From Massilia sp. Se16.2.3 (GTDB lineage Bacteria > Pseudomonadota > Gammaproteobacteria > Burkholderiales > Burkholderiaceae_D): a stretch of 64,000 nucleotides of DNA. The position numbers and the translations under genes are program-made. The DNA is taken from contig NZ_CP050451.1 in the NCBI RefSeq assembly GCF_014171595.1, forward strand, positions 3,038,001 to 3,102,000. Reading direction: 5' to 3'. Position 1 is the stretch's first letter. The number at the start of each line of letters is the position of its first letter. This document shows positions 53,602 to 63,698 of this stretch, one piece after another. The notes under the pieces were generated by a model that made no database searches, was not told where the DNA came from, and was given only the letters and a program-made list of their open reading frames with translations.

Positions 53602-56359
53602 ATGACCGACGCCCTCAAGCTGTACAAAGAAAAGCGCGACTTCACGATCACCTCGGAGCCCGCGGAGGGCGGCGAGCCGGGCCGCGAGGCGCTGACCTTC
53701 GTCATCCAGAAGCACTGGGCCAGCCGCCTGCATTACGACTTCCGCCTCGAACTCGACGGCACCATGAAGAGCTGGGCGGTGCCGAAGGGCCCCAGTTACG
53801 ACACCCAGGACAAGCGCATGGCCGTACACGTCGAGGACCACCCGATCTCCTACGCCGACTTCGAGGGCACGATCCCCGAAAAGCAGTATGGCGCCGGCAA
53901 GGTCATCATCTGGGACAAGGGCACCTGGACGCCGGAAGGGGACCCGCACGAGGGCTACCGCAAGGGCAACCTGAAGTTCGAGCTGAAGGGCCACAAGATG
54001 CACGGGCGCTGGGTGCTGGTGCGCATGAAGGGGCATGGCGACGAAAAACAGGAGCCGTGGCTCCTGATCAAGGAAAAGGACGACTATGCGCGTCCGGCCG
54101 AGGAATACTCGGTGGTCGAGGAAATGCCGGACAGCGTGAAGTCGTTGCCGATGCCGGGCAGCAGCGAAAAAGTCCCGGCCAAGGCGCGTGCCAGCAAGGC
54201 GGGCAGGGCGACGAAGGCAAAAGCCGACGCGGCCGCGGAAGAAGCGGTGGCGGAAGGCGTGGCCGACGAGACCGGCGGTAAAGGCACGAAAGCGGCCAGG
54301 AAATCCGCTTCGAAGCCGGCCGCCAAGGCTGCGGCCAGGCGCGGCGCGAAGCCGGCATCGGCCGCGGCGCTTCCCGCCGGCGTCGTCGAGGGCCACGCTG
54401 CCCGAGGAATTTGCCCCCGAACTGGCCACCCTGGTCGACAGCCCGCCGGCCAACCCCGAGGAATGGGTGTTCGAGGTCAAGTTCGACGGCTACCGCATGC
54501 TCACGCGGATCGAGAACGGCGCCGTGCGCCTGATCACCCGCAACAACAACGACTGGACCGACAAGCTGCGCCCGTTGCAGGAAGAGATCGCGCGCATGGG
54601 CATGCCGGACGGCTGGTATGACGGCGAGATCGTCGTCCACGATGCCAACGGCCGCCCGAATTTCGGCATGCTGCAGCTGGCCTTCGACGGCAGCCACGGC
54701 GCCGACATCATGTACTTCCTGTTCGACGCGCCCTACCTGGGCGGCTACGACCTGCGCAACGCCGCCCTGGTCGACCGCCGTGCGCTGCTGGAAGCGGCCC
54801 TGAAAGGCGCGAAGCGCTCTGAAAAAGTGCGCTTTTCCGACGAATTCGGCACCGATCCGGAAGGCTTGGTAGTCGCCGCCTGCAAGATCGGCCTGGAGGG
54901 CGTGATCGGCAAGCGGCGCGATTCGCGCTACGTATCGCGCCGCTCGCCCGAGTGGATCAAACTGAAGTGCGGACTGCGCCAGGAATTCGTCATCTGCGGC
55001 TACACCGACCCCAAGGGCTCGCGCACCGGCGTCGGCTCGCTCCTGCTCGGCACCTACGACCAGGAGGGGGTGCTGCGCTATGCCGGCAATGTCGGCAGCG
55101 GCTTCAATGCGGAGAGCCTGCGCGAAGTGACCGCGAAGCTGAAAGCGCTCGACACCGACGTCAGCCCTTTCCCTCCGCGCTCGGTCCCGGGCCGCAAGCA
55201 CCACTGGGTCAAGCCCGAGCTGGTGGCCGAAGTGAGTTTCTCGGAGTGGACCAATACCGGCTCGGTGCGCCACCCGGTATTCCAGGGCCTGCGCAAGGAC
55301 AAGCCGGCAAAAGGCATCACGCGCGAAGTCGCCAAACCCGTGGAGGAAGTCGAGATGCAGGACAATGCGCAGAACGCGGCCGCGCCCGCGAAAAAAGCCG
55401 GCAAAAAGAAAGCAGCACCAGCTGAAGCTGCCGTAGCGGCGCCGGCGGGCAAAGGCGACGAGACCGTCGCCGGGTTGCCCGCCACCCTGAAGGTCACCCA
55501 CGGCGAGCGCGTCGTCGACGCCAAAAGCGGCGCCACCAAGATGGACCTGGTGCGCTTCTATGCCCAGGTGGGCGCGCTGATGATGCCGCACCTGAAACGG
55601 CGCCCGGTGTCCCTGGTGCGAGCGCCCGCCGGCATTGCGGGCGACCTGGTCTTCCAGAAGCACGCCGACATCAAGAAGCTGCCCGGCATGAAGCAGATGG
55701 ACACGGCGCTCGACCCGGACCATCCGCCGATGCTGGAAGTGGACAACATTGCCGGCATCCTGGCCGCGGCGCAGTGGAACGCGATCGAGTTCCACACCCA
55801 GAACGCCACCAGCAAAGCCTACGAGACGCCCGACCGTTTCGTCTTCGACCTCGACCCGGGCGAAAGCGTCGAATGGGCGGCCATGCAGGAAGCCGCGCAG
55901 CTGATGCGCGCTTTTCTGGAGGAGCTGGGCCTGCCGGCCTTTCTGAAAACCAGCGGCGGCAAGGGCCTGCACGTGGTGGTGCCGGTCAAGGGCGGGCTCG
56001 ACTGGGACACCGTGAAGGGCTTTTCCCAGGCGGTGGTGAAGCACCTGTCCTCGACGCTGCCGGACCGCTTCGCCTTCAAGAGCGGCGCCAAGAACCGGGT
56101 GGGAAAAATCTTCATTGACTACCTGAGGAACGGCCAGGGCGCCACCACCGTCTGCGCCTGGTCGGTGCGGGCACGGCCCGGCCTGGGTGTGTCGGTGCCG
56201 CTGGCATGGGATGAACTGGCCGACCTGAGATCGAGCGACCAGTGGAACGTGATGAACATCGGCGAGCGGATTGAAGTCGGCAACGCGCCCTGGGACGGCT
56301 ACGACAAGGCGGCCCGGACGCTGACGGCGGCAATGAAGAAGCTGGGCTACAAGCCCTAA
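53602..56359 (+). CDS. ligD: Multidomain NHEJ DNA ligase LigD, frameshifted
   Basis: About 915 residues. Order: 3'-phosphoesterase domain (HWASRLHYDFRLELDGTMKS, HVEDHPISYADFEGTIPEKQ), Ala/Lys linker, ATP-dependent ligase (EVKFDGYRML with catalytic Lys, GLEGVIGKRRDSRY, EWIKLKC), Lys/Ala linker, polymerase/primase domain (DRFVFDLDPGES, FLKTSGGKGLHVVVP). One frame change near 54395 separates the phosphoesterase from the ligase (ATLPEEFAPELATLVDSPP). The order PE-LIG-POL matches LigD of Pseudomonas and Burkholderiales. It acts with Ku (61648-62712) in end joining. The 158-bp element begins at its stop codon. Confidence 0.92.
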
Positions 56360-56516
56360 GAGCCTATCCCAGTAGTCCGGGGAAAGCTGGTGGCGATGCA
56401 TGGCAAGCGCGGGCAAGGCGCGAGGAGGCCGCATGGCTGGCCATGCAACGACGAGCAACGCAGCACGCGTTTGTCAGGCGCGCCAGCAGCGACTCCGGAC
56501 TATCGGGATAGGCTCT
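56359..56516. repeat. 158-bp MITE-like element, copy B
   Basis: Inverted relative to copy A at 28803-28960 and of identical length, differing at a few positions (CCCAGTAG for CCCGGTAG on the left, CTATCGGG on the right). Terminal 22-bp inverted repeats AGAGCCTATCCC.. and ..GGGATAGGCTCT. The left end begins exactly on the last base of the ligD stop codon (TAA at 56357-56359). Confidence 0.85.
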
Positions 56517-56699
56517 AAGTACTCACCCAAAAATAAATGTGTTTTTGGCTTCCAGAACCGGCGCGTTGCTGCGTCGGCTCGCGTCCGCTTGCGGGGCAGT
56601 GCTCGCACTGCGGCGCACTCGCCGCCTTGCACCGCATCCGAACCGGCACGTCCGGTTCTGTTTGCCAAAACTCACATTTATTTCCGGTTGAGTACTTAG
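56515..56699. repeat. 185-bp inverted-repeat element abutting copy B
   Basis: Ends CTAAGTACTCACCCAAAAAT at the left and its near-complement ending TTGAGTACTTAG at 56699. The imperfect inverted repeat spans about 48 bases per end (AATAAATGTG, TTTTGG and AGAACCGG are shared). It starts inside the last two bases of the 158-bp element, so the two elements are tandem. AT-rich ends surround a GC-rich core; no coding frame of note. Confidence 0.75.
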
Positions 56700-56791
56700 C
56701 TACCGAGCCTCGCGCGCCCCGCAACTGCGCCCGGGGACATCCTCATCGATACTGCCGGGGCGAGCCGCCAGGACAATCCGCTGGCGCGGGC

Positions 56792-58185
56792 TCAGCGCTG
56801 CTTGTTGATGAACCCCGCCACCCGTGTCAGCGCAGCCGGTGCGATGGTCTCGTCGATCGTGGCATATTCGGCGGTGCCACCCGTCTTCGCGGTCTGGAAC
56901 AGGTGGTTCAGGCCGGGGAGGATGGCGCTGTCCGCGCGGCGGTTGCCGCCTGCGCGCAGGGCCGCCGCAATGCCGGCGATGTTTTCCGTGGCCGGTACCG
57001 GTGGTCGAGGCTGCCATTGAGCGCCAGCACCGGCGCGCGCACGGCGCGCCATTCGCGGCCCGGATCGGCACTCAGGACCGTGCGCAGCCGGGGATTGCGT
57101 GCTTCCTCCAGGCGCAGCGAACCATGGTGCATGTTGTATTTCTTGAGCAGCGCCTGCGCTTCGGGCTGCGCTTCCTGCAGGCCCTTCAAGACCGCCATGC
57201 GCGCATCGGCATCGGCTTCGTCGACGACGATGCGGTAGTAGCTGGCGGCATAGGCGACGATGCGCGCTCGGCTTCTTCAGGCGTGGCGCCGGCGTCGCGG
57301 CTCTCGATGCGGTCCTGCAGCAGCATGTTCTGCAGGCCGGGCAGGCCGACGCCCGCCATCGAGACGACGAAACCGACTTCGCGCGGAGCGCGCGCCGCAA
57401 CCGTGGCGGACAAGCTCGAGCCTTCGGAAAGGCCAATCAGGCCCACTTTCGAGAACTGACCCCTGGCGCGCAGCGCACGTACGGCGGCATGGGCGTCGTC
57501 GGCCAGCTTGTCCCGGGTCAGGGTGTTGAAGTCGCCGCTCGAGCGGCCGTTGCCGCGCTTGTCGTAACGCAGCACCGCAATGCCGTGGCGCGCCAGGTAG
57601 TCGGCCAGCACACGGAAGTGCTGGTGCTCGGCGATGTCGGCGTCGCGCGTGGACGGGCCGCTGCCATGCACCAGCACCACGGCCGGCGGACGCTTGGCCT
57701 TCGCCGGCAGCGACAGCGTCGCGCCCAGCATGACGCCATCGCCGCCGGGAATGGCCGGGGTTTCGTCGCGGTAGGGGAAGGGGGCCTGGGGCGTCTGCGG
57801 GCGCGCCTTGCGCGGGAACTCGGCGACCTGGCGCAGCGTCAGGGGAAACTCAGCGCCGCCCTGCTTCCAGGTGCCCTTGAAATGGTCGCCTTCCCAGGTC
57901 ATGGCCAGGGTGCCGAAGCCCAGCACCAGGTCCACATTGGCGCCGTCTTCCTTGACGCTCTTGAGCGGGATATCGTACTGCCCCTGGTCGGGACTGGCCA
58001 TCGAGGCCCAGGCCGCCCCGTCGGCGGGTGAAGACGTCGGCACCGAGACGCAGGGTAGGGCCGTCCGGGATCGTGATCGCTCCCATCCAGCGGCCGGGGT
58101 GATCGGCCAGGACGCCGGCCTGGGCTGCCGCCTGCGCGGCCAGGAGTGCGGCGAATGCCACTGGCTTGAGGATTGCCGTCTTCAT
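56792..58185 (-). CDS. Exported alpha/beta hydrolase, frameshifted
   Basis: Starts MKTAILKPVAFAALLAAQAA at 58185 (signal peptide). A first domain follows (VLADHPGRWMGAITIPDGPT, then GQYDIPLKSVKEDGANVDLV after a shift near 58030). The hydrolase has the oxyanion loop VVLVHGSGPSTRD, ADYLARHGIAVLRYDKRGNG, nucleophile elbow LIGLSEGSS and a C-terminal part with LNGSLDHR and ILPGLNHLFQTAKTGGTAEY (catalytic His). Further shifts lie near 57255 and 57000. The layout resembles exported S9/DUF-type esterase-peptidases of the BAAT/acyl hydrolase group. Substrate unknown. Confidence 0.8.
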
Positions 58186-58796
58186 GTCTCTGCTTCCCTT
58201 CATTGTCGTGATGACGCCTATTCTAGGTGACAAAATTTCCTCCAGGTAAATTAATCGATATGCATGTGATAACGCGGCGGCGAGGGGGAGCGCGCAGCCC
58301 GACAAGAAAGCGCTGTGGGATGCGCACTGTGTAATTTCGACAGTCTGTTCTGACCAGAAGAGCAATAGCGCAGTCGCCAAACCGAGGGGTCGAATGGCAG
58401 CGGAATGTTCGCGATGAACGCTTTGCTTCGCGCCGATGCTCATGAAGCAGCTGGAGAAAATGTACGCCGACTTGCCGGAAATTATCGAAAAGGAAGATCT
58501 GGCACAGCACTCGAAGGAGGAATTCGGGCTTGTATGCTCGAACTTCCCGGCCATACTCGAGCAGGAGCGGTGGGATTTTGAAAAATATCACGCGCACGAG
58601 CTGGCCACGGTCCGCCGGGGACCCCCTCGGTAAGCCGTTAGCGCCTGCACATCCAAGGATAATCGTCTGCTCGCCGGTGCTCTTGAAGCCGGCCTCGACA
58701 GGTGGCCGCGCTTCCCGATTCCCGCGATCTTTTTAGCGAAATTGGCTAGCTCTGCCAGCGTTTCCGAGGCGCCTGGGCGCCCGGCTCACTGCGGTT
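58186..58796. other. Low-GC intergenic region with possible gene remnant
   Basis: About 610 bases of clearly lower GC than the flanks. The only protein-like frame is at 58436-58633 (separate entry). No tRNA or repeat is recognised. It may be a small acquired segment or decayed gene. Confidence 0.4.
58436..58633 (+). CDS. Possible small acidic protein or gene remnant
   Basis: A 65-codon frame beginning MLMKQLEKMYADLPEIIEKE, with helical, charged composition (EEFGLVCSNFPAILEQERWD, FEKYHAHELATV). It looks like part of a longer protein cut at both ends. No RBS is obvious and base composition is AT-richer than neighbours. Low confidence; the antisense frame 58223-58597 is less protein-like. Confidence 0.3.
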   Translation: MLMKQLEKMYADLPEIIEKEDLAQHSKEEFGLVCSNFPAILEQERWDFEKYHAHELATVRRGPPR

Positions 58797-59900
58797 TCAC
58801 CGGCCACGCCGGACGTCGGTAACAAGCACCGGCAGGGACCACCCGCCGCCCATGTCGATTCCGCGGCACATGCCCGTCGTGCCTTTTTCGGTCTGGATGA
58901 AGCGCTTGCCGTCCCAGGTCCATTCGTCGATGTGCATGCAGTCGTAGCCTCCGCCCGATCCCGAGGCGCTGATCTTCCCATCCGCATAGTCCGTGCCCAT
59001 GGTCGAGACGAGCCTCGGCGCGAAGGGTGGACGCTCGTTGACCGTCCAGTAGGCTTCTCCGGTACCGGCCGCCCCCATCCAGCAGGTGGCCGATGCCAGG
59101 AGCGTTCCCTGCGACAGGCGCTGCAGGCTCACGGAATCGGGCTCGCCGCCCGCCTCGGCCATGGCGGGACAATTGTCCCCGACGGAAGCGGCCAGGGCTT
59201 TGCGGAGCGATGCCAGGTTTGACGCGGACAAATCGACGGGCTGGTCGACGGGCGCGACCTTGCCCGCGACGACGACCGGCGCCGGCACGGCTGGCAGCAC
59301 CGTGCGCTCGTCCTTGCTGCCCTTGCGCACGAGCGCACCCGGCGTGCCGAGGCGGCCCCGGAACTCGTCCATCTTCAGCAGGACCGCGGCAGCACCCTTG
59401 TCGGACAGCCGCCAGGTCCGGCGACCCTCCGTCCATTCGATCGTGCTGCGGCGAAGCAGGGCCGGCAGCAATGCGGCCGTTTGCGCGGGTGCGAGCGCCG
59501 TGAACCACTTACCTTGCGGAAGCACGACCTGTCCGGCCGGCTTGCCGTCGATCCGCATGTTCAGGGAGCGCCCGGGCGGAACCTCCGCGTCGTCTTCCCC
59601 GTAGTGGCCGACATGGATCTCGCTCGAGACGGGCTGGTCCGGCCCGGCTTTCCGGGTCAGCAGGACCGACACCGGCAGCGTCTTGCCGGGCGCGGCGTCG
59701 TCGCCACTGTCATCGTCCGCGATGCTCTGGTAGCCGGCGGCGCGGCAGGTACGTGTGTTGTCGCAGGCGAGCTCCCAATCCTCATGGGTGAAAGCAATGC
59801 CGCGGGGTGCGTTCGCCAGCGCGGGATGCGCGAACGCCAGCGCGGCGACGAGCGCGTAAATGCCCCTGACCGGGGCCGTGCGGGGTGTGACGATGTCCAT
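58797..59900 (-). CDS. DUF1176-family exported protein
   Basis: A 367-residue protein with signal sequence MDIVTPRTAPVRGIYALVAA. HEDWELACDNTRTCRAAGYQ near the N-terminus is the DUF1176 hallmark, followed by a long beta-rich body (YDCMHIDEWTWDGKRFIQTE, GMCRGIDMGGGWSLPVLVTD). Six or more cysteines suggest disulphides. A late indel is possible: another frame ends AWPVKPQ. It lies 13 bases downstream of the TPR gene and is probably co-transcribed with it. Confidence 0.85.
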   Translation of the reverse strand: MDIVTPRTAPVRGIYALVAALAFAHPALANAPRGIAFTHEDWELACDNTRTCRAAGYQSIADDDSGDDAAPGKTLPVSVLLTRKAGPDQPVSSEIHVGHYGEDDAEVPPGRSLNMRIDGKPAGQVVLPQGKWFTALAPAQTAALLPALLRRSTIEWTEGRRTWRLSDKGAAAVLLKMDEFRGRLGTPGALVRKGSKDERTVLPAVPAPVVVAGKVAPVDQPVDLSASNLASLRKALAASVGDNCPAMAEAGGEPDSVSLQRLSQGTLLASATCWMGAAGTGEAYWTVNERPPFAPRLVSTMGTDYADGKISASGSGGGYDCMHIDEWTWDGKRFIQTEKGTTGMCRGIDMGGGWSLPVLVTDVRRGR

Positions 59901-59913
59901 ATCTTTCCGGGGT

Positions 59914-61085
59914 TCAGGGCCTGACGCCATAGCGGTCGATGAAGCGGTTCACGCCGCCCGGGTCGCGCGCCAGCCAGGCTTGCAGTGCCGGGCGGTAGGC
60001 TCCGCGGTACATCAACAATAGCAGGGCCGGCTCGAGCTGGCCATCCTTTGCCATGGCCTGCAGCCGGCGCAGTGCCGGGTCGCGCGTTTGCTTGTCGGGT
60101 GTACTGCCGAGATCATCCAACACCTGCAGGGCGCGGCGCCAGGCATGCAGCTCGACCTCGAAAGCCGAAGCCTGCTTGTCCTTTACGGCGCGCGCTTCGA
60201 TTTCGCCCAGCGCCAGGGCCAGGCGGAAGCTGCCTTCCGGACCGTCGCTGCGGCCGACGACATCCTGGTCGAGCACGACCCTGTCCTTGCCGTCCTTGTC
60301 CTTCGACACGCTCACCCCGCGCCGGAAGCGCAGCGGACTCAAGGGCAGGCCCATGGCGTCGCGCAGTGCGGCCAGCTTGCCCCAGCTCGGCTGCTGGGAC
60401 GGATCGGCCGCGATGGCGGCAAGCAGGGCCTTGTCGGCGGATTCCCGTTTGCCCTGGGCGACGAGGGAGTCGGCGAGGAAGCGCCAGGCCTGTGGATTAT
60501 GCGGCTCGATCTCGGTTGCGCGGCGAAACAGCGGCTCGGCCTGGGCATACTGTTTCTGGAAGAAGTAGCAGTCGCCGGCGCCGACCCAGGGTGTGGAGGC
60601 CTGCGGGTCGAGCGCCATGGCTTGCTGGTATTTCGCCAGCGCCTCGGGATACTTGTGTTCGGAAAAGAAAACCTCGGCTTCGTCCAGCGCCGTCCGCGCA
60701 GCGGCGTTGGGCTGGTGCACAGGCGAGGGAGTGTCCTCGTCGAGCTTGCGCAGTGCCTCATGGGCCAGCACGTCGTCCGGATCGAGTTCGAGGGCGCGCT
60801 GAGCGAGGCCGCGCGCATTCTTGCGCAGGCTGTCGGCCTGTTCGGGCGCCGCCGACTTCGACAAGTCCTGCAGCAGTCCCGCCGCAACCGACAGCGGCAG
60901 GGACGACTGCGGGGCGCCGGCACGGGCAGCCTCGAAACTGGCGAATGCTCCCTTGTACTTGCCCTTGGCGACCAGCGCATGGCCGTCGTCAATGCGCTTC
61001 AGGCAGGCGTCGTCGCAGGTGGTGGTGGCCCAAGCCGCGGGAAGAAGGCCGCCAGGGTGGCGGCCAGGAGTGGTTGACGTAGCAT
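59914..61085 (-). CDS. Exported TPR-repeat protein, frameshifted near the N-terminus
   Basis: Starts MLRQPLLAATLAAF at 61085. A one-base shift near 61045 joins it to LPAAWATTTCDDACLKRIDD, so a signal peptide is followed by a Cys pair. The body holds TPR-like helices: ARTALDEAEVFFSEHKYPEA, PWVGAGDCYFFQKQYAQAEP, AWRFLADSLVAQGKRESADK. The C-terminus (LLMYRGAYRPALQAWLARDP) is also helical. About 388 residues. It forms a two-gene unit with the DUF1176 protein (gap of 13 bases); partner or scaffold function is inferred. Confidence 0.8.
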
Positions 61086-61224
61086 CGCGGTCCTCGAAGT
61101 GAAGCCGTATGCTAACCCGGCAGGCGCTGCCGGTGTCTATCGAATTATCACGAATGCAACCCACCGGCCGGGGAGCCGGCCGGTGGGCCGCCGCAGGCGC
61201 AGGCGCCCGCTTCCCAGGCACGAT

Positions 61225-61329
61225 TCAATAGCGGCGCGTGGTGGTGCCGTTATAGGTCTGCTTGAATGCCCTGGACTGGATTTTCTTCCAGATGAACGTT
61301 GCAATTGCCATCATGATCATCTTGCGCAT
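61225..61329 (-). CDS. 34-residue basic small protein
   Basis: Reads MRKMIMMAIATFIWKKIQSR then AFKQTYNGTTTRRY, stop TGA. RBS AAGGAGGCAG lies 5 bases before the ATG, the best ribosome site in this stretch. It has a short amphipathic/hydrophobic N-terminus and a basic tail. Too short for default gene calls. It lies downstream of the SDR-ku-membrane protein operon on the same strand. No family recognised. Confidence 0.55.
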   Translation of the reverse strand: MRKMIMMAIATFIWKKIQSRAFKQTYNGTTTRRY

Positions 61330-61404
61330 ACTGCCTCCTTGTCGAATGGCGACGCCAACGCCGCCGGTGTGAATGTGCTCCTTGCCGCGGGCGAACAAAA
61401 ACCG

Positions 61405-61644
61405 TCAGCCCGGCGACTCGTTCTTGAAAATGCCCCGGATGTTCATCGCCATCAGCGCCACCTGTAGCGAAATCAGGGCCCATGCTTCGTCGTGCACGCC
61501 CCAGATGATCCACAGGACGTTACTGAGGATGAACATCCAGAAGCCGAAAATCCGCTTCCCGGCTTTTTTCGAGCCGATCATGAAGGCGGCGTAGAGGCTC
61601 ACCGCCATGGCGGGCCATTGCAGCAGGTCGATCCAGTCACCCAT
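61405..61644 (-). CDS. Small membrane protein
   Basis: A 79-residue protein with three predicted helices (WPAMAVSLYAAFMIGSK, FGFWMFILSNVLWIIWGV, WALISLQVALMAMNIRGIFK). The last two helices resemble small PnuC/SemiSWEET-like or YgaW-type proteins, but the family is unassigned. Its ATG is 3 bases after the ku stop, so it is translationally coupled to Ku. Confidence 0.75.
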   Translation of the reverse strand: MGDWIDLLQWPAMAVSLYAAFMIGSKKAGKRIFGFWMFILSNVLWIIWGVHDEAWALISLQVALMAMNIRGIFKNESPG

Positions 61645-61647
61645 CCC

Positions 61648-62712
61648 TCAGGCCGCCTTCCTGCGCCGTGCCGGTGCCTTCTCGGCGACGGCCTTCGCGG
61701 CAGGCTTTTTCGCCGCCGCTTTCCCGGCAACCGGCTTCTTCGCGGCCGGCCTGGCGCGTGCGGCTACCGCTTCCTCTTCCTCCGCGTGGGTAGCAGCCTT
61801 GCGTTTGCCCGGGGCCGGTGCGTCGTCATCGCCTTTGCGCGCGGCAGGCTTCGGCGCGCGCTTCGGCGGTGGCGGCTCGTCGTCGTCCTCGTCGTCGACC
61901 GCCGCCGCTTTTCCCGGCTTCTTGCCGAGGCTGGCCTGCAGCAGCGAGACCAGGTCGATGACATTGGTCGCCCTGGCCGGCCTTTCTTCCGGATCGGGCA
62001 TGGTGATGGTCTTGGTCTGCCTGGCCTTGATCTTCTTCTCGATCATGGCCAGCACGTCCTCGCGGTAGGTGTCGTGGTACTGCTCCGGCTCCCAATCCTC
62101 GGCCATGCCCTGCACGAGGGCCATCGCCATCTTGAGTTCCTTGTCGGTGACGGCCGCATTCTTCGTGTCCTTCGTCGGGATCTTCAGTTCGCCCGGGTCG
62201 CGGATCTCGTCGGCATAGCGCAGCGTGTTCATGACGATGGTGTCGCCCACGCAGACCAGGGCCGCGAGGTGCTGCTTGACGCGGATGACGACGTGGGCGA
62301 TGCCGATCTTGCCGACGCGCTTGAGCACGTCGCGCAGCAGCGCATATACCTTGTCGCCGCCCTTGCCGGGCGCGAGGTAGTAGGGCTGGTCGTAGTAGAG
62401 GAGCGGAACATCCTCCGCGTCGACGAAGGCGAGGATGTCGATGGTCTGGGTCGCTTCCGGATTGGCGCGGCGCAGGTCCTCGTCGGAGAGCACCACGTAT
62501 TCGCCGTCCGCGTATTCGTAGCCCTTGATGATGTCGTCCCAGGACACTTCCGCATTCGTGTTCTTGTTGTAGCGCTTGAACCCGATGGGCGAAAAGTCGC
62601 GGCGATCCAGCATGTGCAGGTCGAGCCCCTTGTCGCTCACCGCCGGGTACATCTCTACCGGAATATGCACCAGCCCGAAGCTGATGGCGCCTTTCCACAT
62701 GCTGCGTGCCAT
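61648..62712 (-). CDS. ku: Ku protein (NHEJ end-binding)
   Basis: A 354-residue protein. The Ku core (ARSMWKGAISFGLVHIPVEM, FSPIGFKRYNKNTNAEV, DVPLLYYDQPYYLAPGKGGD, LVQGMAEDWEPEQYHDTYRE) occupies the first ~270 residues. A long Lys/Ala/Pro tail (KPAAKAVAEKAPARRRKAA) binds DNA or LigD. Homodimeric Ku rings load on double-strand breaks and recruit LigD. RBS GAGGAGAACCC. It lies 20 bases after the SDR gene and 3 bases before a small membrane gene, one operon. Confidence 0.95.
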   Translation of the reverse strand: MARSMWKGAISFGLVHIPVEMYPAVSDKGLDLHMLDRRDFSPIGFKRYNKNTNAEVSWDDIIKGYEYADGEYVVLSDEDLRRANPEATQTIDILAFVDAEDVPLLYYDQPYYLAPGKGGDKVYALLRDVLKRVGKIGIAHVVIRVKQHLAALVCVGDTIVMNTLRYADEIRDPGELKIPTKDTKNAAVTDKELKMAMALVQGMAEDWEPEQYHDTYREDVLAMIEKKIKARQTKTITMPDPEERPARATNVIDLVSLLQASLGKKPGKAAAVDDEDDDEPPPPKRAPKPAARKGDDDAPAPGKRKAATHAEEEEAVAARARPAAKKPVAGKAAAKKPAAKAVAEKAPARRRKAA

Positions 62713-62732
62713 GGGTTCTCCTCGTACTATTC

Positions 62733-63698
62733 TTATTCGCCGACGCTGCCGGTGACCGGCAGCACGATGCCCGTAATGTAGCTCGAGCAGGCGTTCGAGG
62801 CCAGGAACACGTAGGCCGGCGACAGTTCCTCCGGCTGGGCGGCGCGGCCATAGGTGGTGCTCTCGCCGAAATGGACGATCTTGTCCGGCGACTGGTCGGC
62901 CGGGTTGAGCGGGGTCCAGACCGGGCCGGGCGCCACGCAGTTGACGCGGATGCCCTTGTCCAGCAGGTTGGCCGCCAGCGACATCGTGAAGGCGTGAATC
63001 GCGCCCTTCGTCGACGAATAGTCGAGCAGCATCTTCGAGCCCTTGATGCCGGTGACCGAGCCGGTGTTGACGATCGCCGCGCCGCGCTTCATGTAGGGCA
63101 GGGCAGCCTTGGCCATGTGGAAGTAGCCGTAGATGTTCGTGCGGAAGGTCTCGTCGAAGCGTTCTTCGGTGATGTCCGCGAGCGAACTGGCGTGCATCTG
63201 GAAGGCGGCGTTATTGACCAGCACGTCCAGCCGCCCCCATTCGGCCACCACCGCGTCGACCGCCTGCTGGCAGAACTGCATGTCCTTGACGTCGCCGGCA
63301 ATCGTCACGCAGCGGCGGCCTTCGGCTTCGACGCAGCGCTGGGTTTCGGCCGCGTCCTCGTGTTCGTTCAGGTAGAGGATGGCGACGTCGGCGCCTTCGC
63401 GCGCGAACAGCACCGCCACGGCGCGGCCGATGCCGGAGTCGCCGCCGGTGACGATCGCGACCTGGCCTTCCAGCTTGCCGCTGCCCTTGTAGCTTTCGGC
63501 CATGAAGCGCGGCTTGACCTCCATCTGCGCTTCCAGTCCGGGTTTGGCCAGGTGCTGGGAAGGCATCGGCGGCACCGGCTGCTGGGCGCCGATCTGCACC
63601 GGCTTCTCGCCTTCCTGCTGGCCGGCGCTGGCGTCAAGCTGGTCCTGGCGGTTCTGGATCGCCTTCTGGTGGTTCGCTACATCGTCCTGGTTTGCCAT
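62733..63698 (-). CDS. Short-chain dehydrogenase/reductase
   Basis: A 321-residue SDR. A ~45-residue Gln-rich N-terminal extension precedes the Rossmann motif VTGGDSGIGRAVA. NAG-type motif LVNNAA, catalytic Ser in NTGSVTG, YSSTKGA with Tyr and Lys, and C-terminal PAYVFLASNACSSYITG complete the fold. It is close to the YhdF/YghA-like general-stress SDR group often found near Ku/LigD. First gene of the ku operon. Confidence 0.9.
   Translation of the reverse strand: MANQDDVANHQKAIQNRQDQLDASAGQQEGEKPVQIGAQQPVPPMPSQHLAKPGLEAQMEVKPRFMAESYKGSGKLEGQVAIVTGGDSGIGRAVAVLFAREGADVAILYLNEHEDAAETQRCVEAEGRRCVTIAGDVKDMQFCQQAVDAVVAEWGRLDVLVNNAAFQMHASSLADITEERFDETFRTNIYGYFHMAKAALPYMKRGAAIVNTGSVTGIKGSKMLLDYSSTKGAIHAFTMSLAANLLDKGIRVNCVAPGPVWTPLNPADQSPDKIVHFGESTTYGRAAQPEELSPAYVFLASNACSSYITGIVLPVTGSVGE

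Noticed and set aside
54068..56458. Very long minus-strand frame opposite ligD
   Set aside because: Shadow of ligD plus the repeat; no domain similarity and codon pattern follows the opposite strand.
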